64,000 nt of DNA from JBNKWA01 sp050299555 (GTDB lineage Bacteria > Pseudomonadota > Alphaproteobacteria > Rhodobacterales > Rhodobacteraceae), in contig JBNKWA010000070.1 of NCBI GenBank assembly GCA_050299555.1, positions 1-64,000 on the forward strand. Direction: 5' to 3'. The position numbers and the translations under genes are program-made. A model generated the notes under the pieces. That model ran no database searches. It had not been told where the DNA came from and was given only the letters and a program-made list of their open reading frames with translations. Below, in pieces: positions 1-10,591 of the stretch; positions within the stretch are counted from its first letter, which is position 1; each line of letters opens with the position of its first letter.

Positions 1-40
1 GGGGCGGGGGGGGGGGGGGGGGGGGGGGGGCCCCCCCCCC
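1..40. other. G/C homopolymer run at window start
   Basis: Nearly pure G for about 30 bases, then ten C. No gene or structure elsewhere in the window resembles it. It is most likely a contig terminus or a base-calling or assembly artefact. Bases 41-184 after it hold no recognisable feature beyond a weak in-frame extension of the next gene. Confidence 0.6.
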
Positions 41-184
41 GGCCGCGACAGGATCGCAGCGTTGCCGGGGAAGACAGGACGGCCGGGCTGTCGACCACGC
101 GGTGCCGGACTCAAGGTCATTGACGCTGGGGATGACCTGGCTCAGGCTTCGATGGCACACCTTGCAGGACAGGCCACCAGGAAC

Positions 185-1810
185 ATGACCGAAACGCCAC
201 CGCACAACACGCTGCCCCGGACCGCCGCCAATCATGTAGCCCTTACTCCGGTCTCGTTCCTGCGCCGGGCGGCGGCGGTGTTTCCCGACCGCACCGCCAT
301 CGTCTATGGCGACGTCCGGCGGAGCTGGGCCGAGACATGGACCCGCTGCCGGCGGCTGGCCTCGGCCATCCGCGGCGCCGGGCTTGGTGACGGCGACGTG
401 GTGGCGATCATGGCGGTCAACACGCCGGAGATCTACGAGGCGCATTTCGGGGTGCCCATGGCGGGCTGCGTGCTCAACACCATGAACACCCGGCTCGATG
501 CCCGCACCATCGCCTATATCCTCGATCATGGCCGGGCGCGGATGCTGATCACCGACCGCGAGTTCTCGGCCACCGTGGCCGAAGCGCTGAAGCTGGCCAG
601 CGTCCGGCCAATGGTGATCGACATCGACGATCCCGCCGCCCCGTCCGGCGGCCTTCTGGGCGAGATGGACTACGAGGCGTTCGTCGCCGGCGGCGCGGCG
701 GATTTCGAGCCGGTGGCACCGGCCGACGAATGGGAGTCGATCTCGATCAACTATACCTCGGGCACCACCGGCAATCCCAAGGGCGTCGTCTATCACCACC
801 GGGGCGCCTACCTCAACGCGGTCAACAACGCGCTGGAATGGTCGATGCCGATGCACCCGACCTACCTGTGGACGCTGCCGATGTTCCACTGCAACGGCTG
901 GTGCTTTCCCTGGACGGTGGCGGCCCGGGTGGGGACCAATGTCTGCCTGAGAAAGGTCAACGCGAAGGCCATCTACGACGCCATCGCCGACGAGGCGGTG
1001 GATCATCTGTGCGGCGCGCCGATCGTGCTGAGCTTCATGATCGACGCCACCGAGGCGGAGCGCCGCTCCTTCGCCCACGCCTGCAAGGTGATGACCGCGG
1101 CGGCGCCGCCGCCGGCTTCGGTGCTGCAGAAGATGCAGGAGCAGGGTTTCGACGTGACCCATGTCTACGGTTTGACCGAGACCTACGGCCCGGCGGTGGC
1201 CTGCGCCTGGCACGATGAATGGTCGGCGCTGCCGATCGAGGAGCAGGCGCGGCTGAAGTCGCGGCAGGGGGTGGCCTACCTGATGGAGGAGGCGGTGACG
1301 GTGGCCGACCCCGAGACGCTGCAGCCGGTGCCGCACGACGGCCAGACCGTCGGCGAGATCATGTTCCGCGGCAACATCGTGATGAAGGGCTATCTCGGCG
1401 ATGCCGCGGCGACCCAGGAGGCGCTGGCAGGCGGCTGGTTCCACTCCGGCGATCTCGCGGTGATGCATCCCGACGGCTACATCCAGATCCGCGACCGGGC
1501 CAAGGACATCATCATCTCGGGCGGCGAGAACATCTCGTCGATCGAGGTCGAGGACGCGATCTTCCGCCATCCGGCGGTGCAGGCGGTGGCCGTGGTGGCG
1601 CGGCCGGACGACAAATGGGGCGAGCTGCCCTGTGCCTTCGTGGAGTTGCGGCCCGGCACGGCGGCGACCGAGGCCGAGCTGATCGCCTTTGCCCGGGAGC
1701 GGCTGGCGGGGTTCAAGGCGCCGAAGAAGGTGATCTTCCACGAGCTGCCCAAGACCTCGACCGGCAAGGTGCAGAAGGCACCGCTGAGGGCGCTGGCGCG
1801 GACCGACTGA
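185..1810 (+). CDS. Acyl-CoA synthetase (AMP-binding, ANL superfamily)
   Basis: Activates a carboxylic acid, probably a medium or short-chain acyl substrate, to its CoA thioester through an acyl-adenylate. The 541-residue product has the P-loop-like motif YTSGTTGNPKG at about residue 190, YGLTETYG at about 327, a GEIMFRGNIVMKGY stretch, the hinge region RDRAKDIIISGGENISS at about 440, and the C-terminal catalytic lysine in KTSTGKVQK at about 525. The frame is open from base 62, but ATG 185 starts the conserved part and the upstream 41 residues look non-native. The family includes the DMSP-demethylation ligase DmdB common in Rhodobacterales. Substrate cannot be decided from sequence alone. It is monocistronic and convergent with ppsA. 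Confidence 0.88.
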   Translation: MTETPPHNTLPRTAANHVALTPVSFLRRAAAVFPDRTAIVYGDVRRSWAETWTRCRRLASAIRGAGLGDGDVVAIMAVNTPEIYEAHFGVPMAGCVLNTMNTRLDARTIAYILDHGRARMLITDREFSATVAEALKLASVRPMVIDIDDPAAPSGGLLGEMDYEAFVAGGAADFEPVAPADEWESISINYTSGTTGNPKGVVYHHRGAYLNAVNNALEWSMPMHPTYLWTLPMFHCNGWCFPWTVAARVGTNVCLRKVNAKAIYDAIADEAVDHLCGAPIVLSFMIDATEAERRSFAHACKVMTAAAPPPASVLQKMQEQGFDVTHVYGLTETYGPAVACAWHDEWSALPIEEQARLKSRQGVAYLMEEAVTVADPETLQPVPHDGQTVGEIMFRGNIVMKGYLGDAAATQEALAGGWFHSGDLAVMHPDGYIQIRDRAKDIIISGGENISSIEVEDAIFRHPAVQAVAVVARPDDKWGELPCAFVELRPGTAATEAELIAFARERLAGFKAPKKVIFHELPKTSTGKVQKAPLRALARTD

Positions 1811-2142
1811 GCGCATCGGCGGGGGCCGGCGCCGGGAACCGCAGCCCGGGTGCAGGGCCCGGCTTTCGGAAGGATGCCCGCGCCCGCCGCTCCCCGCCCG
1901 CCCACCCTCGCGCCGGGCGCGGGCCGTGGCCGCCGGCGCGCCATCCATCCGGGGGGCCGAAGCGCCAGGCTGGCCGGACCCGGGCGCCGACCGGCGATCG
2001 AGGGAACGATCCCGATCCGCCCAACGCGAAACCGGATCAGGCCGGGGCGGTCCGATGCGGTCCGATGCGTTCCCGCTCCGGGGCCAGTCGGCTGCACGGC
2101 GGGCGGTCGCCGGTTCCTGCCGGCAACCGCCCCCGGGCGCGC
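1811..2142. other. Convergent intergenic region, no gene seen
   Basis: This lies between the ends of the acyl-CoA ligase gene (plus) and ppsA (minus). It is extremely GC-rich, so long open frames occur on both strands, but their arginine/proline/glycine-rich translations look like composition artefacts. The only structure noted is the hairpin at 2101-2132. Confidence 0.5.
2101..2132. terminator. Hairpin between convergent genes
   Basis: A 13-bp stem (2101-2113 with 2120-2132, one G-U type pair) encloses a 6-base loop. It lies 11 bases beyond the ppsA stop and is well placed to end transcription from either side. There is no T tract, as is usual for terminators in GC-rich alphaproteobacteria. 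Confidence 0.5.
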
Positions 2143-4521
<2,379 letters not shown>

Positions 4522-4662
4522 CGCTCAATCCCCCATGGCCCTGCGCATCGTTAACTCTTAGAGTGGATCAGTGGAGCGGGGCCTTGATATTCCTCAATGC
4601 GCGTTCGAGGTCGGACCCGGCAGGATGGGCAAGTACAGGGCACCGGAACGGAAGGGCTGACA

Positions 4663-5022
4663 ATGGCGGGTGATTTCACGGCACTTGCGTCGGAGGTCGA
4701 GGCCGAACACGCGTTGAAGGATGACCTGGCCGAGCGGGTCAGGGCGGCGATTGCCGGATTTCGCCCCGATCTGGACATGTCGGTGGAGAGCCTGCGTTCG
4801 ACCGACGCTCTGCTGCATCTGACCGACAGCGTCGTTCCCGGCTGGAGCATTCAGTTGCGCGGCAAGGCGCGGGAGCCGGACGGGCACTGGACCTGCGTCA
4901 TCCGGCGCAGCCTCAACAGTGACAACGACGAGTTCATCGCCACTGGCCGCGGGCCCATGCTGGGCCTGGCAATCCTCGCCGCGACCCTGCGCACGCTTGG
5001 GTACCTGAAGCAGCGCGCCTGA
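4663..5022 (+). CDS. Hypothetical protein, 119 aa
   Basis: A small soluble protein with no signal peptide or membrane segment. It has an acidic, helical N terminus and a central segment rich in charged residues (IQLRGKAREPDGHWTCVIRR). The C terminus (GPMLGLAILAATLRTLGYL) looks like an amphipathic helix. I do not recognise the family. ATG 4663 is preferred over ATG 4597 because the intervening 22 residues are unlike a protein start. It sits divergent from ppsA and convergent with the dehydratase gene, so context gives no functional clue. Confidence 0.6.
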   Translation: MAGDFTALASEVEAEHALKDDLAERVRAAIAGFRPDLDMSVESLRSTDALLHLTDSVVPGWSIQLRGKAREPDGHWTCVIRRSLNSDNDEFIATGRGPMLGLAILAATLRTLGYLKQRA

Positions 5023-5046
5023 GGCCGGTCGGCCTCTCGGGCGGCG

Positions 5047-6024
5047 TCAGTCGAGGGTGGCGAGGGCCGCGTCGAAAACCGCCGGATCGACATTGCCGCC
5101 GCTGGCGACGACAACCACCGAATCGCCGGCGATCTGAGGCCCATGGAACAGCGCCGCCGCCAGCGCTGCCGCGCCGCCGGGTTCGACCACGATCTTCAGC
5201 CTGAGGAACGCCAGCGCCATGGCGCGCAGGCATTCCTCGTCGCTGACCACGAGGCCGGGGCCGCAGCGCGCCTTGAGGATCGGAAAGGTCATCGCGCCGG
5301 GGCTTGGGGTCATGATCGCGTCGCAGATGGTACCGGTGGGCCGCGCAACCGTTTCACGTTTCCCCGAGACCAGCGAGCGGGCGACATCGTCGAAGCCCTC
5401 GGGCTCGCAGGGGCGCGGGCGCAGGCCCGGCGCGCCCTGGCCCAGCGCCAGCGCGATCCCGGCGGTCAGCCCGCCGCCACCGCAGGGCACCAGGATGTCG
5501 GCCCGGCTCAGCCCCTCGGCGCCGAGCTGGCGGATGAGTTCCAGTCCCACCGTGCCCTGGCCGGCGATCACCTGGGGTTCGTCGTAGGGCTTGATCAGCG
5601 TCAGGCCGCGGTCCTCGGCCAGCGCCGCGCCGATGGCCTCGCGGTCCTCGCCGCCGGCGCGATCGTAGAGCACCACCTCGGCCCCGAGCGCCCGGGTGTT
5701 GGCGATCTTCAGCGCCGGAGCGTCCTGCGGCATGACGATCACCGCCGGGGCGCCAAGGTGCGACGCCGCCCAGGCGACTCCCTGCGCATGGTTGCCGGAG
5801 GAGAAGGCGATCACCCCCCGCGCGCGGGTTGCGGGCGGCAGCGCCGACACCGCCGACCAGCCGCCCCGGGCCTTGAAGCTGCCGGTATGCTGCAGGCACT
5901 CGGCCTTGACGAACAGCCGCCGCCCGGCGATCTCGTCCAGAAAGGGCGAGGTCAGCACCGGCGTCTCGCGCACGTGGCCACGCAGGCGCTCCGCCGCCGC
6001 CACAACCAGCTCGATACTGCTCAT
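5047..6024 (-). CDS. Threonine dehydratase-like PLP enzyme
   Basis: A fold-type II PLP enzyme of the threonine/serine dehydratase (ammonia-lyase) family, which deaminates beta-hydroxy amino acids to 2-oxo acids. The PLP lysine lies in HTGSFKARGGW (about residue 49), the phosphate-binding loop is CGGGGLTAG (about 179), and SSGNHAQGVAW is typical of the family. At 325 residues it lacks the C-terminal ACT regulatory domain of biosynthetic IlvA, so it is a catabolic or promiscuous type; a racemase or hydroxyaspartate dehydratase is possible. Its ATG overlaps the stop of the preceding hydrolase gene (ATGA), so it is the last gene of a three-gene coupled operon. Confidence 0.85.
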   Translation of the reverse strand: MSSIELVVAAAERLRGHVRETPVLTSPFLDEIAGRRLFVKAECLQHTGSFKARGGWSAVSALPPATRARGVIAFSSGNHAQGVAWAASHLGAPAVIVMPQDAPALKIANTRALGAEVVLYDRAGGEDREAIGAALAEDRGLTLIKPYDEPQVIAGQGTVGLELIRQLGAEGLSRADILVPCGGGGLTAGIALALGQGAPGLRPRPCEPEGFDDVARSLVSGKRETVARPTGTICDAIMTPSPGAMTFPILKARCGPGLVVSDEECLRAMALAFLRLKIVVEPGGAAALAAALFHGPQIAGDSVVVVASGGNVDPAVFDAALATLD

Positions 6025-6875
6025 GCGGCTTCGATCCGGTCGAGGACGGCGTTGATGGCGGCCAGCGCCTGCGGCTCGTCCAGGAACGGCACGTGGCCGC
6101 GGTCGGGCACCTCGGCGACGACCAGGCCCGGGTGTTCCGCCTGCATCCGGGCCAGGGTCGCCGGGGCCAGAAGGTCGGAATTGGCGCCACGGATCGCCGC
6201 CACCGGCAGTCCCTGAAGTGCGGCGAAGAGCGGCCACAGCCCGTCGCCGGTCTCGGGTGCCGGCGCGTTCGGGTCGGGGGTCATCGCATCGCGCAGCCGG
6301 GCGTCATAGCGCAGGCCCAGCCCGCCGCCGGGGCGCTCGGTGAACCAGCGCTCCGCGCAGACCCGCCAGCGCGCCAGCGGCACCCCGGGGAACTGCGCCT
6401 CGTTGGCTGCCGCCATGGCCGCGGCCGCCTGGTCATAGGTCCGGGCCTCGGGCTCGATGCCGAGATAACCCATGATCCGCTCCAGCCCCTGAGGCGCGAT
6501 GTCGGGGCCGATGTCGTTCAGGATCACCCCGGTCAGGCGAGGTTTCTGGGCGGCGGCCAGCATCATGGCGATCAGCCCGCCGCGCGAGGTGCCGAGGATG
6601 GCGGTACGCGCCAGCCCCAGATGGTCGAGCAGCTCGATCGCGTCGCGCGCTTCCACCGGCAGGTTGTACAGGCGGTAGTCCTCGCACCAGCCCGAGTCGC
6701 CTCGGCCGCGATAGGTCAGGCGGATCAGCCGCACCGGCCGGTTCAGCGCGGCGGCGAGATCGTCGAAGTCGCGGGCGTTGCGGGTCAGGCCGGAGAGGCA
6801 GAGAAGCGGCGTGCCCTCGCCCTCGTCCTCGTAGGCGAGGCGGGTGCCGTCGGAGGCGGTGAAGAACCCCTTCAC
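6021..6875 (-). CDS. Alpha/beta hydrolase
   Basis: A 284-residue alpha/beta-fold hydrolase. It has an oxyanion-hole region near LLCLSGLTRNARDF, nucleophile elbow GTSRGGL (about residue 96), an acid candidate in RGANSDLL, and the catalytic His in DRGHVPFLDEP. The substrate is unknown. The start is taken as GTG 6875, which overlaps the HAD stop as GTGA; a longer frame reaches 6935, but the extra residues overlap HAD coding sequence and are not family-like. It is the middle gene of the HAD-hydrolase-dehydratase operon. Confidence 0.85.
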   Translation of the reverse strand: MKGFFTASDGTRLAYEDEGEGTPLLCLSGLTRNARDFDDLAAALNRPVRLIRLTYRGRGDSGWCEDYRLYNLPVEARDAIELLDHLGLARTAILGTSRGGLIAMMLAAAQKPRLTGVILNDIGPDIAPQGLERIMGYLGIEPEARTYDQAAAAMAAANEAQFPGVPLARWRVCAERWFTERPGGGLGLRYDARLRDAMTPDPNAPAPETGDGLWPLFAALQGLPVAAIRGANSDLLAPATLARMQAEHPGLVVAEVPDRGHVPFLDEPQALAAINAVLDRIEAA

Positions 6876-7561
6876 AGGCCGGCCGCCAGCTCGGGGATGC
6901 CGGCAAGATCGGCCAGCACGTGCTGCGGTTGCCATGGCAGCCGGTCCATCGGGTCGCCGGCGCGGTTGACCCAGGCGGTGACGAAGCCATGGCCGGAACC
7001 GGCAGCGGCATCCCAGCCATTCGACGACACGAACAGCACCTCGCCGGGGCTCGTGGCGAAGCGCTTGCCGACCAGGTCGTAGACGCTGCGATGGGGCTTG
7101 AAGACGCCCACCTCCTCGACACTGAGCACGGCGTCGAGGCTGTCGCCGATGCCGGCGCTTTTCACCGCGCCGTCGAGCATGCCGGGCGAGCCGTTGGAGA
7201 GAATCGCCGTGGCCCTTCCATCGGCCTTCAGCCGTGCCAGCATGGCCGGTACCTCCGGGTAGGCGTCGAGTTCCCAGTACAGCGCCAGCAGCCGCTCGCG
7301 CAGGTCGCGGTCACCGTCCAGCCCGACCGAGGCGAGCGCGAAGTCGAGCCCGTCGGCAGTCACCTGCCAGAAATCGGTGTGCGCGTCCGCCACCGCGCGC
7401 AGCCAGCTGTACTGAAGCTGCTTCAGCCGCCAGGTCTCGGCGATCCTCGGCCAATGCGCCTTCAGTGCCTCGAAATCCGGCTCGGCCGCGGCCCGGCGGG
7501 CGGCGGCGGCAACGTCGAACAGTGTGCCATAGGCGTCGAAGACGCAGGTGGTGACAGGCAT
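6872..7561 (-). CDS. Haloacid dehalogenase, type II (HAD superfamily)
   Basis: A 229-residue L-2-haloacid dehalogenase-type protein. Motif I is FDAYGTLFDV with the nucleophile Asp9, motif II is ILSNGSP, a conserved lysine lies in GVFKPHRSVY, and motif III is FVSSNGWDAAAG. The family hydrolyses 2-haloalkanoic acids to 2-hydroxy acids, but many members act on other small phosphorylated or halogenated substrates. It is first in a three-gene operon with GTGA and ATGA overlaps. Its coupling to a hydrolase and an amino-acid dehydratase suggests a shared minor catabolic role, which is inference. Confidence 0.88.
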   Translation of the reverse strand: MPVTTCVFDAYGTLFDVAAAARRAAAEPDFEALKAHWPRIAETWRLKQLQYSWLRAVADAHTDFWQVTADGLDFALASVGLDGDRDLRERLLALYWELDAYPEVPAMLARLKADGRATAILSNGSPGMLDGAVKSAGIGDSLDAVLSVEEVGVFKPHRSVYDLVGKRFATSPGEVLFVSSNGWDAAAGSGHGFVTAWVNRAGDPMDRLPWQPQHVLADLAGIPELAAGL

Positions 7562-7637
7562 CCGGGGGCGCTCCTCCGCGGCCAGTCTTGCACGACGCGA
7601 AGGCCGGGTTAAAGGGGCAATGCCGGGTGCCGGAAGG

Positions 7638-7943
7638 CTAGCAGTCGCCTTCGGTACAGCCGAGCTTCCGGACCGGATCGTCGGCGCCGCTGTCGGTGAT
7701 CGCCGAGATGGTGTCCAAGCTGAACCGGCCGCTGAAGACGTTGCCGATCACGAAGTCCTCGCCTTCGCTGCCAAGATTTCCAAGGCCGTCGATCCAGTAG
7801 CTGCCGGGCGGCAACCCGATGGAGGCGAAATAGACGCCAAGCTGCGGGTCAACCGGTGCGCCGTTGACGACGAACCCCTGCTGGGCCGCGACCGGTGGCG
7901 CCAGCAAGACGGCGAGCAGGAACAGGATAATGCATCTGGTCAT
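7638..7943 (-). CDS. Small secreted hypothetical protein, 101 aa
   Basis: An N-terminal signal peptide (MTRCIILFLLAVLLAPPVAA, predicted cleavage after AQQ or just before) precedes a short mature domain. The mature part has NGAPVDPQLGVYFASIGLPPG, GNVFSGRF and two cysteines near the C terminus (LGCTEGDC). The family is not recognised. The start at ATG 7943 gives a clean signal sequence. It is divergent from the quinone oxidoreductase gene across about 205 bases that presumably hold both promoters. Confidence 0.6.
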   Translation of the reverse strand: MTRCIILFLLAVLLAPPVAAQQGFVVNGAPVDPQLGVYFASIGLPPGSYWIDGLGNLGSEGEDFVIGNVFSGRFSLDTISAITDSGADDPVRKLGCTEGDC

Positions 7944-8148
7944 TACGGCCTCGTGCAGTGAAGGTCTTTTCCGACGAGTGCAGGGGACGGCAGCACTATC
8001 TGAATCGGAGAGGGCTGCGGCAAGCGCCACGGTTCGGATGTGCCGATTCCCGCCGATATCCGCCGTTGCGGCCCTTGCCCCGAGGCGCTTCAGCGGCTTC
8101 ACTTCCGGTCCGCGGCGACGTGCCGCGACAACAGGATCGGAGGACGAT

Positions 8149-9123
8149 ATGGCCCGCACCGTCATCATCGAGGCACCGGGCGGACCCGAGGCGCTGAAGC
8201 TGGTGGATTGGCCGGTGGGCGAGCCCGGCCCGGGTGAGATCCGCATCCGCCACCACGCGGTCGGGCTGAACTTCATCGACGTCTACCAGCGCACCGGGCT
8301 TTATCCGCTGCCGCTGCCGGCGGCGCTGGGGATGGAGGCCGCCGGTGTGGTCGAGGCGGTGGGCGACGGCGTCGATCACCTGAAGCCCGGCGATCGCGCC
8401 GCCTATGCCACCAACCCGCCCGGCGCCTATGCCGAGGCGCGGGTGATGCCGGCGGCGCAGGTCTGCCCGCTGCCCGACGGTATCGGCTTTGACGAGGCCG
8501 CGGCGATGATGCTGGCGGGGCTGACGGTGCATTACCTCTTCCGCCGCACCACGCCGCTGGCCGCCGGTGACACGGTCCTGTTCCACGCCGCGGCGGGCGG
8601 TGTCGGCTCGATCGCCTGCCAGTGGGCGAAGGCCGACGGGATCACGCTGATCGGCACCGCCGGGTCGGATGAAAAATGCGCCCGGGCCAAGGCGCTGGGC
8701 GCGGCCCATGTCATCAACTACCGGACCGAGAACTTCGTCGAGCGGGTGCGCGAGATCACCGGCGGCAAGGGCGTGGACGTGGTGATGGATTCGGTCGGCA
8801 AGGATACCTTCGACGGTTCGCTCGACTGCCTCAAGCCGCTGGGGATGATGATCCTCTTTGGTGCCGCCTCGGGCCCGGTGCCGCCGCTTGACCTGCAGGT
8901 GCTGGCCCGCAAGGGCAGCCTGAAGATCACCCGGCCGACCGTTTTCGTGCACATCGCCGAACATGCCACCTGCCAGCAGATGGCGCGCGAGCTGTTCGAG
9001 ATGGTCACCACGGGGAAGGTGAAGATCGGCATCGGCCAGCGTTTTGCGCTGCAAGATGTGGCCGAGGCGCATCGGGCGCTGGAAGCCCGAAAGACCACCG
9101 GTTCGACGATACTGACGGTCTGA
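8149..9123 (+). CDS. NADPH:quinone oxidoreductase (zeta-crystallin type MDR)
   Basis: A 324-residue zinc-free medium-chain dehydrogenase/reductase that reduces quinones with NADPH. It shows the GroES-like N-terminal domain (VGLNFIDVYQRTGLYPLPLP, matching the quinone reductase signature) and the nucleotide-binding motif HAAAGGVGSIACQWAKADG at about residues 145-163. The zinc-ligand cysteines of alcohol dehydrogenases are absent. ATG 8149 follows a good ribosome site (GGAGG at about 8139). It has its own promoter region and is convergent with the lacI-type gene. Confidence 0.92.
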   Translation: MARTVIIEAPGGPEALKLVDWPVGEPGPGEIRIRHHAVGLNFIDVYQRTGLYPLPLPAALGMEAAGVVEAVGDGVDHLKPGDRAAYATNPPGAYAEARVMPAAQVCPLPDGIGFDEAAAMMLAGLTVHYLFRRTTPLAAGDTVLFHAAAGGVGSIACQWAKADGITLIGTAGSDEKCARAKALGAAHVINYRTENFVERVREITGGKGVDVVMDSVGKDTFDGSLDCLKPLGMMILFGAASGPVPPLDLQVLARKGSLKITRPTVFVHIAEHATCQQMARELFEMVTTGKVKIGIGQRFALQDVAEAHRALEARKTTGSTILTV

Positions 9124-9451
9124 CTACGACCATTTTAGCCCAACTGGTTCATGCGGCGGTTGCGAAGCTGCTGCAGGCTGGACCCTGTAGGGGGTATCGG
9201 CGGTGGAATTCCGGCGACAGCGTGATCTTGGTGGGTGGTTCTCGAACCTCTGCCGCTTTCGATGACCTAGGCTTTCAAGGTGCAGATTAGTTCCCGTCCC
9301 CGTCCATTCTGGCGGGGGCGGGTTCTCATGCCGAGGCAACGGCCCCGGACCGGACGCCGCGCCGGACCCGGCATCGTCCCTTGCGCCGTCCGGCCGCGTC
9401 AAAGCGTTCCTTCCATATCCCGGCCATGCTGCCGGTTGGTGGCTGAGGCGG
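9124..9451. other. Convergent intergenic region
   Basis: This lies between the quinone reductase gene (plus) and the LacI-family gene (minus). I see no supported gene or insertion-sequence end. It contains an imperfect G-U-tolerant hairpin at about 9293-9321 (CCCGTCCCCGTCC with GGCGGGGGCGGG), which could terminate the incoming transcripts. Confidence 0.4.
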
Positions 9452-10474
9452 TCACCCGGGTGGGCCGATGCTTGGTCCCGGAACAAATGGCATCGGCCAG
9501 ATCCGGCGTTCGGGCGGCTTCTCTCCGCCCCCTGAAATGCAGGTCATGACCGCCTCTCCGACGGCCTGTCCAAGCGCACGGACATCGAGGGCGAAGCACG
9601 CCAGGGGGGGATCGAGGAACCGCAACTGGGGGTTCTGGCGAAGGCCGATGACCGACAGATCCCGCCCCGGCCGAAGACCGACCTGCGCCAGCCGGCTGTA
9701 AACGCCGATTGCCATCAACTCCTGTCCCAGCAGGACTGCGGTCGGACGCTCGTCCATGGCAAGCAGCGTATCGGCGACCTGGCGACCACCGTTCTCGCTG
9801 GCGCTGGCTCTCAGGATCAGGCTTTCGTCCACTGCCAGCCCGTGCTCGACAAGCGCCTGGCGGTAACCGTCGATATAGATGTGGGCGAGGTTGACGTTGC
9901 GGCGCGGCGCCGCAATGGCGATGCGCTTGTGGCCGAGCCGGACCAGCTCAGCCACCGATTGACGAGCGACCCCGGTGAAATCGAGATCGATCCAGGGATA
10001 GGTGCCGGTTGTCTCGCTTCGACCGAGGGTCAGGAACGGGGTGCCGTCGTCGCTCAGCATCTTGATGCGGGCGTCCTGCCGCCGGGTTGCCGTCAACACC
10101 AGGGCATCGACCAGCCGACGCGTGACCTGGCGACGCAGGAACTCGACCGGGTCATCGGCACTGCGGCACGGTAGAAGGACGAGGTCGAGCCCGTTCTCGT
10201 TCAGCGTTTCCAGCATTGCATCGATAAGGTGGGCGAAGAACGTGTCGCCGCCGAGCGTGCTGGCATTTCCGGTCTCCAGGACAATGCCCACCGTGTTGGT
10301 GCGGCCGTGCCGCAGCGACCGCCCCGAATGGTTCGGCCGATATCCAAGTTCGCGCGCGGCCTTGAGGACCCGCTGGCGGGTTTCCTCGCTCACGTCCGGC
10401 TTTTCATTCAGGGCGCGCGACACCGTCCCGATGGAGAGGTCAAGATGCCGGGCAAGGGCCCTGATGCCGGTCAT
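9452..10474 (-). CDS. LacI-family transcriptional regulator
   Basis: A 340-residue repressor. The N-terminal LacI helix-turn-helix (IRALARHLDLSIGTVSRALN, then KPDVSEETRQRVLKAARELG, hinge helix near GRSLRHGRT) is followed by a periplasmic-binding-protein-like sugar-sensing domain (NTVGIVLETGNASTLGGDTF onward). ATG 10474 is fixed by the HTH start. It is divergent from the sugar catabolic operon, and two GTAAACGTTTAC-type operators lie between them. It very likely represses that operon and itself until the inducing sugar or derivative binds. The ligand cannot be named. Confidence 0.93.
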   Translation of the reverse strand: MTGIRALARHLDLSIGTVSRALNEKPDVSEETRQRVLKAARELGYRPNHSGRSLRHGRTNTVGIVLETGNASTLGGDTFFAHLIDAMLETLNENGLDLVLLPCRSADDPVEFLRRQVTRRLVDALVLTATRRQDARIKMLSDDGTPFLTLGRSETTGTYPWIDLDFTGVARQSVAELVRLGHKRIAIAAPRRNVNLAHIYIDGYRQALVEHGLAVDESLILRASASENGGRQVADTLLAMDERPTAVLLGQELMAIGVYSRLAQVGLRPGRDLSVIGLRQNPQLRFLDPPLACFALDVRALGQAVGEAVMTCISGGGEKPPERRIWPMPFVPGPSIGPPG

Positions 10475-10483
10475 TCCAGGCTC

Positions 10484-10549
10484 CGTAAACGTTTCCAGAA
10501 AGTATTTGACACAGATTTCCCCATCTGAGTAGCGTCGTAAACGTTTACG
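10484..10549. promoter_or_regulatory. Divergent promoter with paired LacI operators
   Basis: Two operator-like palindromes lie between the lacI-type gene and the sugar operon. The 14-bp perfect palindrome CGTAAACGTTTACG is at 10536-10549. A near copy, CGTAAACGTTTC, is at 10484-10495, about 52 bp away centre to centre (five helical turns). A TTGACA hexamer at 10506-10511 with TAGCGT at 10530-10535 (18-base spacing) is a candidate plus-strand promoter whose start would fall inside the strong operator. The central CG with flanking AAA/TTT matches LacI-family operators, and the spacing would allow DNA looping. Confidence 0.75.
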
Positions 10550-10591
10550 CGAGTCGTTCGAAAAAAGAGCTCGCCGCCGGGGAGGAATGCG

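Noticed and set aside
1477..2097. Minus-strand frame in the 1.8-2.1 kb gap
   Set aside because: It overlaps the 3' end of the acyl-CoA ligase gene, is Arg/Pro/Gly-rich and has no start signal.
9124..9451. Insertion-sequence remnant between quinone reductase and lacI genes
   Set aside because: No terminal inverted repeats, target duplication or transposase motif could be identified in any frame.
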